Shown: piece by piece, positions 7,508 through 15,229 of the stretch | Layout: every line of letters starts with the position of its first letter | How positions within the stretch are numbered: the first letter of the stretch is position 1 | From: CAZWCX01 sp964632945 | GTDB taxonomy: Bacteria; Planctomycetota; MHYJ01; WSZJ01; CAZWCX01 | Direction: 5' to 3' | Assembly: GCA_964632945.1 (NCBI GenBank) | Contig: CAZWCX010000078.1 | Coordinates: 1 to 34,616, forward strand | Length of the DNA: 34,616 nt | Notes under the pieces: generated by a model | The model's database searches: none | Told to the model about the DNA's origin: nothing | What the model saw: the letters and a program-made list of their open reading frames with translations, nothing else | Translations under genes and position numbers: made by a program

Positions 7508-8356
7508 ATGCCGTCCGTGATTCGAACCGGCGTCGTCCTTGCGGGGCTCATGATTCTCGCCTGGTCTTGCGCGGGATGCAGTGCGCTCGACCGTCTGGCG
7601 AAACCGTCCGCCCGCATTACCGGAGCCAGACTCCAGGACCTGAGCGCCGTGTCCGCCAACCTCCTGTTCGACGTCGAAGTGCAAAACCCCTATTCGGTGC
7701 CGCTCCCGCTCGTCGACCTCGACTATCGGCTGGCGAGTTCCGGGGCCGCATTTCTGACCGGCCAGGCCCCCGTCTCCGGCACGGTTCCGGCGGGAGGCAG
7801 CCGAACCCTGCAGGTCCCCGCGCGCGTCCTCTTCACCGAACTCCTCCGCGCGGTTTCGAGCATTCGACCGGGAGCCGTGGTCCCCTATTCGGCGGACTTC
7901 GGTCTCTCGGTGAAGCCTCCGGCGGTCGAACGTCTGCGACTCGATCTGAACCAGAGCGGGGAGTTTCCCGTGCCCGCGGTGCCTGAAATCTCCCTCGAGA
8001 AAGTCGACTGGAAAGACCTCTCGCTGGACAAGGCCGGCGCCACCCTGCATGTCAAAGTGCGGAACACCAATCAGTTCCCGTTCGACCTCTCCCGTCTCGG
8101 GTACTCGCTGGCCTTGGGGAACACGCCCGTCGCGGACAGCGCGATCGAGCAGGCGCTGCCCTTCTCCCCTGGGGCGGCGCAGGTGGTGCAGGTTCCGATC
8201 ACGCTGTCGCCGAAGAACCTGGGGATGGCGGTGTTCCAGATGCTGATGGGATCGGGGTCGGGGTACTCCCTCAAGGGGAATCTCGACCTGCAGACCCCGT
8301 TCGGCCCCGTGCGCATGCCGTATCAACAGGTCGGGAACACGCTCTTTACGCGCTGA
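7508..8356 (+). CDS. Lipoprotein with two LEA14/WHy domains
   Basis: 282 residues. A signal sequence with a hydrophobic core (about 8-20) ends in CAGC, giving a plausible lipidated Cys24. Two similar beta-rich segments follow (about 40-140 and 160-275). Each has the WHy pattern in which alternating strands are followed by a Val-x-Asn-Pro/Thr-Asn turn and a Pro-Leu/Phe segment (VEVQNPYSVPLPL; VKVRNTNQFPFDL). WHy domains occur in LEA14 desiccation and hypersensitive-response proteins, and bacterial lipoprotein versions are common but poorly understood. A protective or structural role at the cell envelope is inferred. An in-frame ATG at 7490 overlaps the AGGAGG site; ATG 7508, nine nt after it, is the better start. 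Confidence 0.75.
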   Translation: MPSVIRTGVVLAGLMILAWSCAGCSALDRLAKPSARITGARLQDLSAVSANLLFDVEVQNPYSVPLPLVDLDYRLASSGAAFLTGQAPVSGTVPAGGSRTLQVPARVLFTELLRAVSSIRPGAVVPYSADFGLSVKPPAVERLRLDLNQSGEFPVPAVPEISLEKVDWKDLSLDKAGATLHVKVRNTNQFPFDLSRLGYSLALGNTPVADSAIEQALPFSPGAAQVVQVPITLSPKNLGMAVFQMLMGSGSGYSLKGNLDLQTPFGPVRMPYQQVGNTLFTR

Positions 8357-8359
8357 ACG

Positions 8360-8402
8360 CGCCCCCGCGGTCGCAACCGGCCCCCGGCTGCCCGCGGGGG
8401 CG
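8360..8402. terminator. GC-rich hairpin between convergent genes
   Basis: A perfect 11-bp inverted repeat (8360-8370 with 8392-8402, CGCCCCCGCGG) with a 21-nt loop lies between the stops of the WHy lipoprotein (+) and the zinc-ribbon membrane protein (-). The position suits a bidirectional terminator. No U-tract follows on either strand. Confidence 0.4.
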
Positions 8403-8464
8403 GAACCGTCCCTGCCGGCGCGCGCGACGCGGCGCCCGACCCGCGCTCTGGCCGCGCCGGCGAG

Positions 8465-9862
8465 TTAGAGGACGACCCCGAGCGCGGCGGCCAGACCGGC
8501 GAGTACGGCCATGCCGATCCACAGGCGCGCGATTCCGGCCAGGACCGTCGCGCCGAGGGCCCAGCCGAGCTCCAGGTCATAGACCTTCATCAGGGCGAGC
8601 ACGTAGAGCGCGTAGTTCCAGACTCCGAGCAGGAGGTCGGCCGTCCGGGCGGCATCCTGCCCCATGCCGAGATTGACGCCGATCACGACCACCTTCGCGA
8701 AATTCACGATTCCGCTCAGGTAGGCGAGCACGATGAGCATCGGCAGGAATCCGCCACCGCCGCCGATCATCCGCGCGCAGACGTTCAACGTCACGGCATC
8801 GAACAGGAGCACGGCGAGCGAGAACGCGACGAGGACGATCACTCCTGCCAGGACGAACGGGGCCCGCCGGGCCGCGGCTTGCGCCGCGTCCGCCAGGCGC
8901 TCCGGCACCACGACGTAGTGGCGGAACTGTATGTCCGGCAGATCTCCGGCCTGGATCAGCGTCAGGTCGCAGGCATACCGTCCCGGGGGCCCGATCTCCA
9001 CCCGCGCCACGAACTCCCCGGGCGCCGTCATTTCGAGCTGCCCCTCGAATCCGAAGTGACCCTCGTCGTCCTCGTGCCCCGTGTCCCGGTAGATCAGCCC
9101 TTCGAACCCCTTGGTGTACGGCTCCCCGGACCCGGTCACGCGCACGGTGTACCGGAACTCGGCCGATCGATCGCGCGCCGGCGGTGCGGGGAGGGTGCGG
9201 AAGTCGAGCTCCAACCGGCCCAGCGAGTGCCCCTTCACCGCGCGTTCGAAGGTCGGAACTTCGCCGACCCCGAGCACGCCCATGGCCGTGTCCCCGACCG
9301 CCGGGCCGTGATCCGCTTTCCGGGTCGCGCCCGCCGGCGTAAAGCCGAATCCCCCCAGAACGCCGACCACGACCAGGCTCGCCAGGTAGCAGGCGCCCAT
9401 CTTGACCAGCATGTCGGGGCGGCCCAGATAAACCAGGATTCGGTCCATGGTCGCCAGCGGCCGGATCACGGTCCAGAGCAGGAGCGTGGCGAACCCGATC
9501 TCCTCCGGCTCAGGGTCCTCGGGCTCGGAACGCAGGATGCGACCCGCTCCCCGCCGGGGGGTCGCGCCGGCCGGCGTTCCCCCCGCCTCCCCGGCCGGAC
9601 CGGCCAGGGGGAGTCCGGTGCGCAGATCGATCGCGCACTTCGCGCAGGCGGATTCGGTGCCCGGGTAGATCTGCTGACAGAGCGGACAGCGAAGGCGTTC
9701 CGTCTCGGGTCGCTCTTCGAGTTCGAGCACGATTCCGTCTCCGGGGGAGCGGACGGGAATGGTGACGGGAGCGCCGCACTTGGGGCATCGGGTCGAACGT
9801 CCCGCGAATTCCTCACGGGCGTGAAGGACCTTCCCGCATTCGCACCGCACGTCGATGGCCAT
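8465..9862 (-). CDS. Zinc-ribbon multi-pass membrane protein (YIP1-like)
   Basis: 465 residues. Two N-terminal zinc ribbons lie in the cytoplasmic head: C7/C9 with C26/C29, and C59/C62 with C73/C76. A low-complexity linker leads to a first membrane segment (about 165-188), then a beta-rich soluble domain of about 190 residues. Four further hydrophobic segments occupy the C-terminal 140 residues and resemble YIP1-type membrane proteins. The first ribbon pattern (CxCGK, then RCPxCG and a short Val/Ile-Pro tail) is very frequent in Planctomycetota and is one reason for the lineage guess. Function unknown. ATG 9862 is preceded by GGAGGA 4 nt upstream. The frame continues upstream without a better start. 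Confidence 0.6.
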   Translation of the reverse strand: MAIDVRCECGKVLHAREEFAGRSTRCPKCGAPVTIPVRSPGDGIVLELEERPETERLRCPLCQQIYPGTESACAKCAIDLRTGLPLAGPAGEAGGTPAGATPRRGAGRILRSEPEDPEPEEIGFATLLLWTVIRPLATMDRILVYLGRPDMLVKMGACYLASLVVVGVLGGFGFTPAGATRKADHGPAVGDTAMGVLGVGEVPTFERAVKGHSLGRLELDFRTLPAPPARDRSAEFRYTVRVTGSGEPYTKGFEGLIYRDTGHEDDEGHFGFEGQLEMTAPGEFVARVEIGPPGRYACDLTLIQAGDLPDIQFRHYVVVPERLADAAQAAARRAPFVLAGVIVLVAFSLAVLLFDAVTLNVCARMIGGGGGFLPMLIVLAYLSGIVNFAKVVVIGVNLGMGQDAARTADLLLGVWNYALYVLALMKVYDLELGWALGATVLAGIARLWIGMAVLAGLAAALGVVL

Positions 9863-10174
9863 GGCGTCCTCCGTCAGGGGATGTCGGGGGGAGCCGCCCC
9901 CGGGCGCGCACCTCGCCTCGACGACGGATACGATCCGCAGGATCCGACCGGCCGGCATCGGGTTCCGGGAACGTCCCCCCGGGGCGCAGGCGACCGTCCG
10001 GCCGCGGCCCCCGATCCGGCGTCCCCGCCGACCCCTAATTCCGCATTCCCGGGCGCCGTTGTCAAAAATTTCCGGGTCCCGCCGGAGTTCTCGAAGGGCG
10101 AAGCGCGGGTCCGGGCTTCCGCGGCCGAACCGGGAGGACCGACGTCGCCGTCCGCCTTCCCGACCCGGCGGTCG
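9863..10174. other. Divergent intergenic region, no gene seen
   Basis: About 310 nt of GC-rich sequence between the zinc-ribbon gene (-) and the SDR promoter (+). A perfect TTGACA on the minus strand (10065-10060) could be a -35 box for the zinc-ribbon gene. However, no TAnnnT hexamer lies 16-18 nt downstream of it. Long open frames on both strands here look like GC-rich artefacts. Confidence 0.4.
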
Positions 10175-10203
10175 TTGACAGTCCAGCGGGAGACCGCTAG
10201 CAT
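10175..10203 (+). promoter_or_regulatory. Strong promoter of the SDR gene, leaderless layout
   Basis: TTGACA (10175-10180), 17-nt spacer, TAGCAT (10198-10203). The ATG is at 10213, only 9 nt after the -10 box. Transcription should therefore begin 2-4 nt before the start codon, with no room for a Shine-Dalgarno sequence. Confidence 0.7.
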
Positions 10204-10212
10204 CCCGCCTTC

Positions 10213-11010
10213 ATGGAGTTGACCGGAACCCTCGTGCTCGTGACCGGCGCCTCGAGCGGAATCGGCGCGGCGGTCGCGCGCGCCGCAGCCCGGGCGGGGG
10301 CGCGGGTCGCGCTGCTGGCCCGCAGCACGGATGCCCTCGTCTCGCTCGCCGCGGAGATCACCGCCGCCGGCGGCCACGCCGCGGCATATCCGTGCGACCT
10401 CACCGACCCCGCCGCCGTCGCCCGCGCCGCGGCGGCGATCGGGCAGGACCTCGGCGTTCCCGATCTCCTGGTCAACAATGCCGGCGCCGGCCGCTGGCTT
10501 GCCGTGGAGGAGACCCCGCCGGAGGAAATCGTCTCCTGCATGGCCGCCCCCTACACCGCCGCGTTCCTCGTCACCCGGGCCTTCCTTCCCGCGATGCTGT
10601 CCCGGAACACCGGTATGATCGTGAACGTGACCTCCCCCGCCGGCTTTCTCGCGGTTCCCGGGGCGGCCGCCTACTCGGTGGCTCGCTGGGCCATGCGCGG
10701 GTTCACCGACGCCCTGCGCGCCGATCTCCATGGCACCGGCCTCCGCGCCATGCTGTTCATGCCCGGCAAGGTCAGCAGCCCCTACTTCGCCCACAATCCC
10801 GGCAGCGAGGAGCGCATTCCGGGGCTGGGCGCCTGGATTCCGACCCTGACGCCCGAGCAGGCGGCCGACGCCCTTCTGCGCGGCGTACGCCGGGACGCCC
10901 GCCAGGTGGTGGTGCCCCTCATGCTTCGAATCTTCCTCACCCTCCACCAGATCTTTCCGCGCCTGGTCGAGTGGCTCACCTGGCGTTCCGGTTGGCGTCG
11001 GCGGCGCTGA
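10213..11010 (+). CDS. Short-chain dehydrogenase/reductase with Arg in place of the catalytic Lys
   Basis: 265 residues, classical SDR fold. The TGASSGIG cofactor loop sits near the N-terminus, an Asp-Leu pair (CDLTD) binds the adenine, and NNAG and Ser141 are present. The active-site YxxxK reads Y154-S-V-A-R158; the codon is CGC, three changes away from AAG, so it is not a simple read error. The following WAMRGF pattern fixes the alignment. The lysine normally lowers the tyrosine pKa and binds the nicotinamide ribose, so activity may be altered or lost. The C-terminal 30 residues are hydrophobic then very basic, which suggests membrane association. Substrate unknown. The gene is alone, with a canonical promoter and a leaderless layout. 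Confidence 0.85.
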   Translation: MELTGTLVLVTGASSGIGAAVARAAARAGARVALLARSTDALVSLAAEITAAGGHAAAYPCDLTDPAAVARAAAAIGQDLGVPDLLVNNAGAGRWLAVEETPPEEIVSCMAAPYTAAFLVTRAFLPAMLSRNTGMIVNVTSPAGFLAVPGAAAYSVARWAMRGFTDALRADLHGTGLRAMLFMPGKVSSPYFAHNPGSEERIPGLGAWIPTLTPEQAADALLRGVRRDARQVVVPLMLRIFLTLHQIFPRLVEWLTWRSGWRRRR

Positions 11011-11038
11011 CGCCGGCCCGCGCCGGCCGGTGCGCGCC

Positions 11039-11067
11039 TTGCCCCCGCGCCCCGTTCGGTGTAGACT
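11039..11067 (+). promoter_or_regulatory. Promoter of the universal stress protein gene
   Basis: TTGCCC (11039-11044), 17-nt spacer, TAGACT (11062-11067). It gives a leader of about 60 nt ending in a GGGAGGAG ribosome binding site (11124-11131). Confidence 0.6.
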
Positions 11068-11133
11068 GGAGTTGCGGGAACGTGCCGGGGGGAGACCCAC
11101 ATCGTCTCGTCCCCCGGACAGAAGGGAGGAGCC

Positions 11134-12003
11134 ATGCTTGACCACATTCTGATTCCGCTGGACGGGTCCGAACTCTCGGAACGAATCGTTCCCGAGGTCC
11201 TGCCCCTGCTTCGCAAGCAGGGCGCCTCGGTGCGCGTCCTCTATGTGCAGGGAACCGGCGCCGGAATCCGCGCCTACGTCCACGACGAGTGCGGCCGCCG
11301 ACAGATCCACCGGGTCTGCGCCCTCCTGGAAAGCCAGGGCGTGGACGCCGTGCCCGCGCTGCGGGCCGGCGATCCCGCGGAGCAGATCCTGCGTTTCGCC
11401 GATCCCACGCCGCCTGCGCTGATCGCTCTCTCCACCCACGGCCGGTCCGGCCTGGACCGGTTGCTGCACGGCAGCGTGGCGGAGGAGGTGCTGCGCCACG
11501 CGGGTTGTCCGGTCCTGACCGCCAATCCGCACGCGCTGCCGCCGCTCGAGCCCACGCGTCCGGTTCGATTCGAGCGGATCCTGGTGCCCACGGACGGTTC
11601 CGACCGCTCGCGCGACATCCTCCCCGCGGTCCGGGAATGGGCCCGCGCGCTCGACCTGGAGGTCACGGTGATGCACGTGCTGCATTCGCGGTATGGCGAC
11701 GTCGACCCGGAAGCGATCGCCGCGGAGTTTGCGGAACCGCTGCGCCGGTCCGGCCTGCGCGTGAAAACGCTCGCGGAGTCGGGGGAACCCGCGGAGCGCA
11801 TCCTGCGTGTGGCCGCCGCGGAACGGTTCGACCTGATCGCGCTGACCACGCACGGAAGGACGGGTCTGGCCCGCCTCTTGTACGGCAGCGTGACCGAGGA
11901 GGTGCTGCGATCCGGCGCCTGCCCGGTCCTGGTCGTCCGGGCGACCGCCGGGGTGGTGCACGCGGCGGCGCAGGCGTCCCCGGCAACGTCTCATGAAGCG
12001 TAG
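11134..12003 (+). CDS. Tandem universal stress protein (two UspA domains)
   Basis: 289 residues made of two UspA domains (about 1-135 and 148-280). Each begins with the strand-Asp-Gly-Ser element (IPLDGSE; VPTDGSD) and ends with the nucleotide-binding loop THGRSG/THGRTG followed by L-x-R-L-L-(H/Y)-G-S-V. Both halves keep the G-x2-G-x9-G-S/T pattern of ATP-binding Usps. Cytoplasmic; linked in other bacteria to energy, oxygen or membrane stress. Conserved ATP loops in both halves argue against one being a dead copy. ATG 11134 has an excellent Shine-Dalgarno. It converges on mlaD with a 12-nt gap. Confidence 0.9.
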   Translation: MLDHILIPLDGSELSERIVPEVLPLLRKQGASVRVLYVQGTGAGIRAYVHDECGRRQIHRVCALLESQGVDAVPALRAGDPAEQILRFADPTPPALIALSTHGRSGLDRLLHGSVAEEVLRHAGCPVLTANPHALPPLEPTRPVRFERILVPTDGSDRSRDILPAVREWARALDLEVTVMHVLHSRYGDVDPEAIAAEFAEPLRRSGLRVKTLAESGEPAERILRVAAAERFDLIALTTHGRTGLARLLYGSVTEEVLRSGACPVLVVRATAGVVHAAAQASPATSHEA

Positions 12004-12015
12004 CCCACGGGCTTC

Positions 12016-12783
12016 CTACTTCGCATCGCCGGGTCCGGCGGGAGCGTCTTCCATTCCCTTGCGGAACTCCTCCCACGCCCGCCGGAGGGACTCCGCCGAC
12101 TCGGCGCTGCGCTTCTTCAGTTTTTCATACAGGGCATCATAGCGCTTCTGCATCTCCGGCAATTCGGACTCGAAGTCCTTCATCCGCCGGTCCGCCGCCC
12201 CCTTGAGGTCGTCCAGGAACTGCTTGCTGTCCGGATCCTGCCCATCCCCCTGCAGCGACTTCTGGGCCGCCGCGTACATCTCGTTCATACGCACCGTCGC
12301 GCGATCGTACCACTCCGAGGCCTTCGCCTTGGCGCCGTCCTTGATCCCCTCCCCCCAGCGGGCCAACTGCCAGGACTTCAGCTCCATCAACCCCTCCACC
12401 CCCTGCAATTCCGTCCCCGCGGCGATCGGCGAACCCTGGTCGGAGGGATTCGTCATCTCAATCGACTTTTCGCCGCTCACGCTCACGAGCGAATTCTGCG
12501 TGATGCGACCGGTGGCGCCGGCATGGATGAGCGACTTGTGCTCCTCGTACAGCCAAACCTCGGTCTTCACCGCGCCTTCGGGGGTCAGCGTGACGTTCGT
12601 CACCTCGCCGACCGCGACGCCGCGGAACAGAACCTTGTGTCCTCGCTTGAGTCCCTGGGCATCCTTGAACTGAACGTAGATCCGATGCCGCGCCGGTTGG
12701 GCGGCCAGCCAGGCAACGAGCCCACCCACCGCGACGACCAATACGACCAGCGCGAGGATGCGCTGCATCGCCTTGCCTTCCAT
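12016..12783 (-). CDS. mlaD: MlaD-like MCE-domain protein
   Basis: 255 residues. One N-terminal membrane helix (about 7-28) is followed by a single MCE domain (about 33-115, with KDAQGLKRGHKVLFRGVAVG). A long helical, charged C-terminal tail (about 140-250) has coiled-coil character. MlaD proteins form hexameric rings in the periplasm that bind phospholipids and sit on the MlaE permease. The extended helical tail is longer than in E. coli MlaD and could reach toward the outer membrane, as in PqiB/YebT-type tunnels (inference). It is the last gene of the operon, 14 nt after mlaFE, with GGGAGG 5 nt before the ATG. Confidence 0.85.
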   Translation of the reverse strand: MEGKAMQRILALVVLVVAVGGLVAWLAAQPARHRIYVQFKDAQGLKRGHKVLFRGVAVGEVTNVTLTPEGAVKTEVWLYEEHKSLIHAGATGRITQNSLVSVSGEKSIEMTNPSDQGSPIAAGTELQGVEGLMELKSWQLARWGEGIKDGAKAKASEWYDRATVRMNEMYAAAQKSLQGDGQDPDSKQFLDDLKGAADRRMKDFESELPEMQKRYDALYEKLKKRSAESAESLRRAWEEFRKGMEDAPAGPGDAK

Positions 12784-12797
12784 CGGTACCTCCCGGG

Positions 12798-14342
12798 TCA
12801 GAAAACGCAGCTCACGAGGAAATCGGCCAGGATCACGAGCAACGAGGAGAAGACCACCGTGTGAGTCACGCCGGCGCCGATGGCGCGAGTCGACGATTCC
12901 ACGCGACTCCCGAAGTGATAGGCGGTCAACCCGATCAGGAGTCCGCTCAGCAGCGATTTCAGAAGCGGCGACGAGAGCGGGACTCCGCGCAGGCTTTCCC
13001 GGACCCCCTCGAAGTAACCCGTGGTGGTGACGGAAGCGGCCACCCACTCGAACTCGACCAGGGCGGCGCCGCCGAGAATCGCCGCGACGATCGCCAGCGC
13101 GGTGAGCGCCGGGACGGCGATCGCGCACGCCCAGAGCAGCGGCGGCAGGACCCACGCGTCGGGGTCGCGCCCGAGCGTCCATAGCGCCGTCAACTGTCCG
13201 GTCGCCCGCATCGCCCCCACTTCGGCACTCAGGCTCGAACCCACGCGTCCGGAAAGCAGGAGTGCGGTCACCAGCGGCCCGATCGAGCGCAGGACCGGTT
13301 CCGCAACCGCCCGGGGAAGCAGTTCCTGCATGAGCGGCAACCGCGACGCCTGCACGGCCAGCGCCATTCCGACGACCAGGAACGAGGTCGCCACCAGCGG
13401 AATGGAGCGGACGCCGACGTCCCAGAGTCGCACCAGAAACGCGTGGGGCGCCGGAGGACGAATGGCGCGGACGAGGAGGTAGAGGATCGCGTACACCAGG
13501 TCGAGAAACTGCAGGACGGGGGCCAGCGCCTTTGCCCCACGGCCGGTCCCGTGAGCCACCGCCGGTCCGGCCCCGGACGCGCCGGCCGCGTCCATCCGCT
13601 GAATCCCCACGCACCACGCGCGCAGGCGCTCGGGCGCTCCCAGCGCCTCGCGATCCTCGAGCCGGACCAGCGTGTTGCGCCGGTCCGATACGAAGTAGAC
13701 GGTGTCCGCGAGTTCGCACGCCGCTTCGTACGAGTGGGTGATGGTCAGGAGGGTGAGGCCGCCTTCCCGCCGCAGCTCCTTGAGGTAGCGGACGATCACG
13801 GCCTCGGATTCCGGGTCGAGACCGGAGGTCGGCTCGTCCAGCAGCAGGATGCGGGGACCAGACGCGACCGCGCGGGCGAGGGCGGCCCGGCGCTGCATCC
13901 CGCCGCTCACCTCCGCCGGGCGACGATCGGCCGCGGGCTCCAGGCCCACCCGGGCGAGGAAACCGAGGACGAGTTCCCGATTTCGCGCGGCCGCCGGATC
14001 GGCGCGTTCGAGGCCCATGGCGACATTCTCGGCCAGCGTCAGGTCGTCGAACAAGGCGCTGGTCTGGAACACGACCCCGAGGCTGCGATAGAACTCGAGG
14101 CGTCGGCCGGAACCATGCAAGGAGTCGGTGCGGATTCCCGCAATGGTGACGCTGCCGGCATCCGGCAACTCGAATCCGAGCAGGTGCCGCAGCAGGACGC
14201 TCTTGCCCGAGCCGCTGGGGCCGAGGATCACGACGGACTCGCCGCTCCGCAAGGCGAGCGACAGATCTCGAAAGATCCAGTTTCCGCCATAGGCCTTCGC
14301 GAATCCCCGGACCTCGACCGGCGCAGGCGCGTCCGGGGTCAT
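12798..14342 (-). CDS. Fused ABC ATPase-permease, MlaF-MlaE in one chain
   Basis: 514 residues. Residues 1-250 are an MlaF-type ATPase: Walker A G41-S48, Q-loop Q93, signature VSGGM 145-149, Walker B LLLDEP 166-171, followed by the switch His (TITHSYE). Residues about 275-514 are an MlaE-type permease with five or six hydrophobic segments, including the conserved GSSLSAEVGAMRATGQ stretch. In most bacteria these are separate genes (mlaF, mlaE). Here one continuous frame joins them through a Gly/Ala-rich linker (about 245-272). The complex should dimerise to give two ATPase and two permease units. The start ATG overlaps the stop of the upstream gene (ATGA at 14342-14339), implying translational coupling. 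Confidence 0.9.
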   Translation of the reverse strand: MTPDAPAPVEVRGFAKAYGGNWIFRDLSLALRSGESVVILGPSGSGKSVLLRHLLGFELPDAGSVTIAGIRTDSLHGSGRRLEFYRSLGVVFQTSALFDDLTLAENVAMGLERADPAAARNRELVLGFLARVGLEPAADRRPAEVSGGMQRRAALARAVASGPRILLLDEPTSGLDPESEAVIVRYLKELRREGGLTLLTITHSYEAACELADTVYFVSDRRNTLVRLEDREALGAPERLRAWCVGIQRMDAAGASGAGPAVAHGTGRGAKALAPVLQFLDLVYAILYLLVRAIRPPAPHAFLVRLWDVGVRSIPLVATSFLVVGMALAVQASRLPLMQELLPRAVAEPVLRSIGPLVTALLLSGRVGSSLSAEVGAMRATGQLTALWTLGRDPDAWVLPPLLWACAIAVPALTALAIVAAILGGAALVEFEWVAASVTTTGYFEGVRESLRGVPLSSPLLKSLLSGLLIGLTAYHFGSRVESSTRAIGAGVTHTVVFSSLLVILADFLVSCVF

Positions 14343-15022
14343 CGCCCGCCCCCGAGAGCGGCGGTCACGGCCGGGTGCGCGAGGATGCGCGAGGTGAGCA
14401 GGGCGTGCAACCTCGTGCCGACGAACCAACCGTCCGGCAGGGGGAACGCCGCCGCGTCCTTCCAGGTGGACAGAATCGCGCGCAGGTCATCGAGCAGCGC
14501 CAGGTACTCGAGCATGGAGACCGCGAAGACCGCCCCCGGTCCGCCCTCGCGTCGCTCGTCCACGCGGGTCTCGCCGGCGCGCCGGTCGTCGCCGGTGACC
14601 AGGAAGCGCGGCAGCAGCGCGCCGCGGTCGAGGGTATCGACCCACCCGACCGCGAAGGCGAGCGGAACGCCGCGATCGGCGAGTTCCTGGCGCAGGGTCA
14701 CCTCGTACTCGATCCGCAGCGGAGCCCCCTCGGAACGCGTCAGGTCGGGCTTCGACGGCGCCCGGGCGATGAACTCGTCCGCCTCCCCGAGCAGGTTGTC
14801 GATCCCCTGGAAGACCTCGTAGGCCGCCTGGGTCGATTCCATCCGCGGCACTTCCTCCGCACTCGGCGGGGGACCCGGGGGCGGATCGGCGGGCAGAGCC
14901 ACCTCGGACTCGAGGCGGACGGAAAGATAGACGGACTGCCGCGAGCCGGAGACGACTGCGGCGTACTCCTCCGGGATGCTCCAGAGGATCATCAGCCGGT
15001 TGGGGCTGGGCCGATCGGCCAT
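14339..15022 (-). CDS. Unknown protein encoded first in the Mla operon
   Basis: 227 residues, not recognised. It has no signal peptide or membrane helix, so it is probably cytoplasmic. A Pro-rich stretch (about residues 44-60) separates an N-terminal strand-rich part from a mixed alpha/beta part. ATG 15022 follows GAGGT. Its stop overlaps the start of mlaFE by 4 nt, so the two are almost certainly made together. Physical coupling to a lipid ABC transporter is the only functional hint. The sequence resembles neither MlaB (STAS) nor MlaC. Upstream lies a terminator that separates it from the tRNA gene. Confidence 0.75.
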   Translation of the reverse strand: MADRPSPNRLMILWSIPEEYAAVVSGSRQSVYLSVRLESEVALPADPPPGPPPSAEEVPRMESTQAAYEVFQGIDNLLGEADEFIARAPSKPDLTRSEGAPLRIEYEVTLRQELADRGVPLAFAVGWVDTLDRGALLPRFLVTGDDRRAGETRVDERREGGPGAVFAVSMLEYLALLDDLRAILSTWKDAAAFPLPDGWFVGTRLHALLTSRILAHPAVTAALGGGR

Positions 15023-15055
15023 GGACGGACCTCGAAGGGAATGGCGAGATCCGGG

Positions 15056-15091
15056 AAAAACGCAAGCCCGTTTCGCCGGGCGGGACGGGCT
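15056..15091 (-). terminator. Intrinsic terminator downstream of tRNA(CAT)
   Basis: On the minus strand AGCCCGT (15091-15085) pairs with ACGGGCT (15071-15065) across a 13-nt loop. A run of five T follows 4 nt later (15060-15056). It lies 5 nt beyond the tRNA 3' end. Leakage through it would feed the Mla operon, for which I see no separate promoter. Confidence 0.6.
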
Positions 15092-15096
15092 GGAAG

Positions 15097-15170
15097 TAGC
15101 GGCGGAGGGATTTGAACCCCCGACCAAGGGCTTATGAATCCCCTGCTCTACCGGGCTGAGCTACGCCGCC
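15097..15170 (-). tRNA. tRNA-Met (anticodon CAT)
   Basis: A 74-nt cloverleaf including the discriminator. Acceptor GGCGGCG/CGCCGCT has G1-U72, the D-arm is GCTC/GAGC, anticodon CAT lies at 15136-15134 in loop TTCATAA, the T-arm is GGGGG/CCCTC with TTCAAAT, and the discriminator is A. The CCA is not encoded. An elongator tRNA-Met is most likely. The same anticodon is used by tRNA-Ile with lysidine, whose variable loop is similar, so this alternative stays open. The initiator is unlikely because position 1-72 can pair. The anticodon stem has an A31-G39 mismatch and a G27-U43 pair, which is unusual. Confidence 0.9.
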
Positions 15171-15182
15171 GGAGATCTGCGC

Positions 15183-15210
15183 ATTATACGGGGTGCGCGG
15201 GGGGTGTCAA
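15183..15210 (-). promoter_or_regulatory. Consensus promoter of the tRNA gene
   Basis: On the minus strand: TTGACA (15210-15205), 16-nt spacer, TATAAT (15188-15183), a full match to the sigma-70 consensus. Transcription would begin 5-7 nt before the tRNA 5' end. Confidence 0.9.
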
Positions 15211-15229
15211 CCATCCGCGAAGTCGTCCA

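Noticed and set aside
10060..10065. TTGACA on the minus strand as promoter of the zinc-ribbon gene
   Set aside because: No TAnnnT hexamer lies at 16-18 nt, and the leader would be about 170 nt. Kept only as a note in the intergenic entry.
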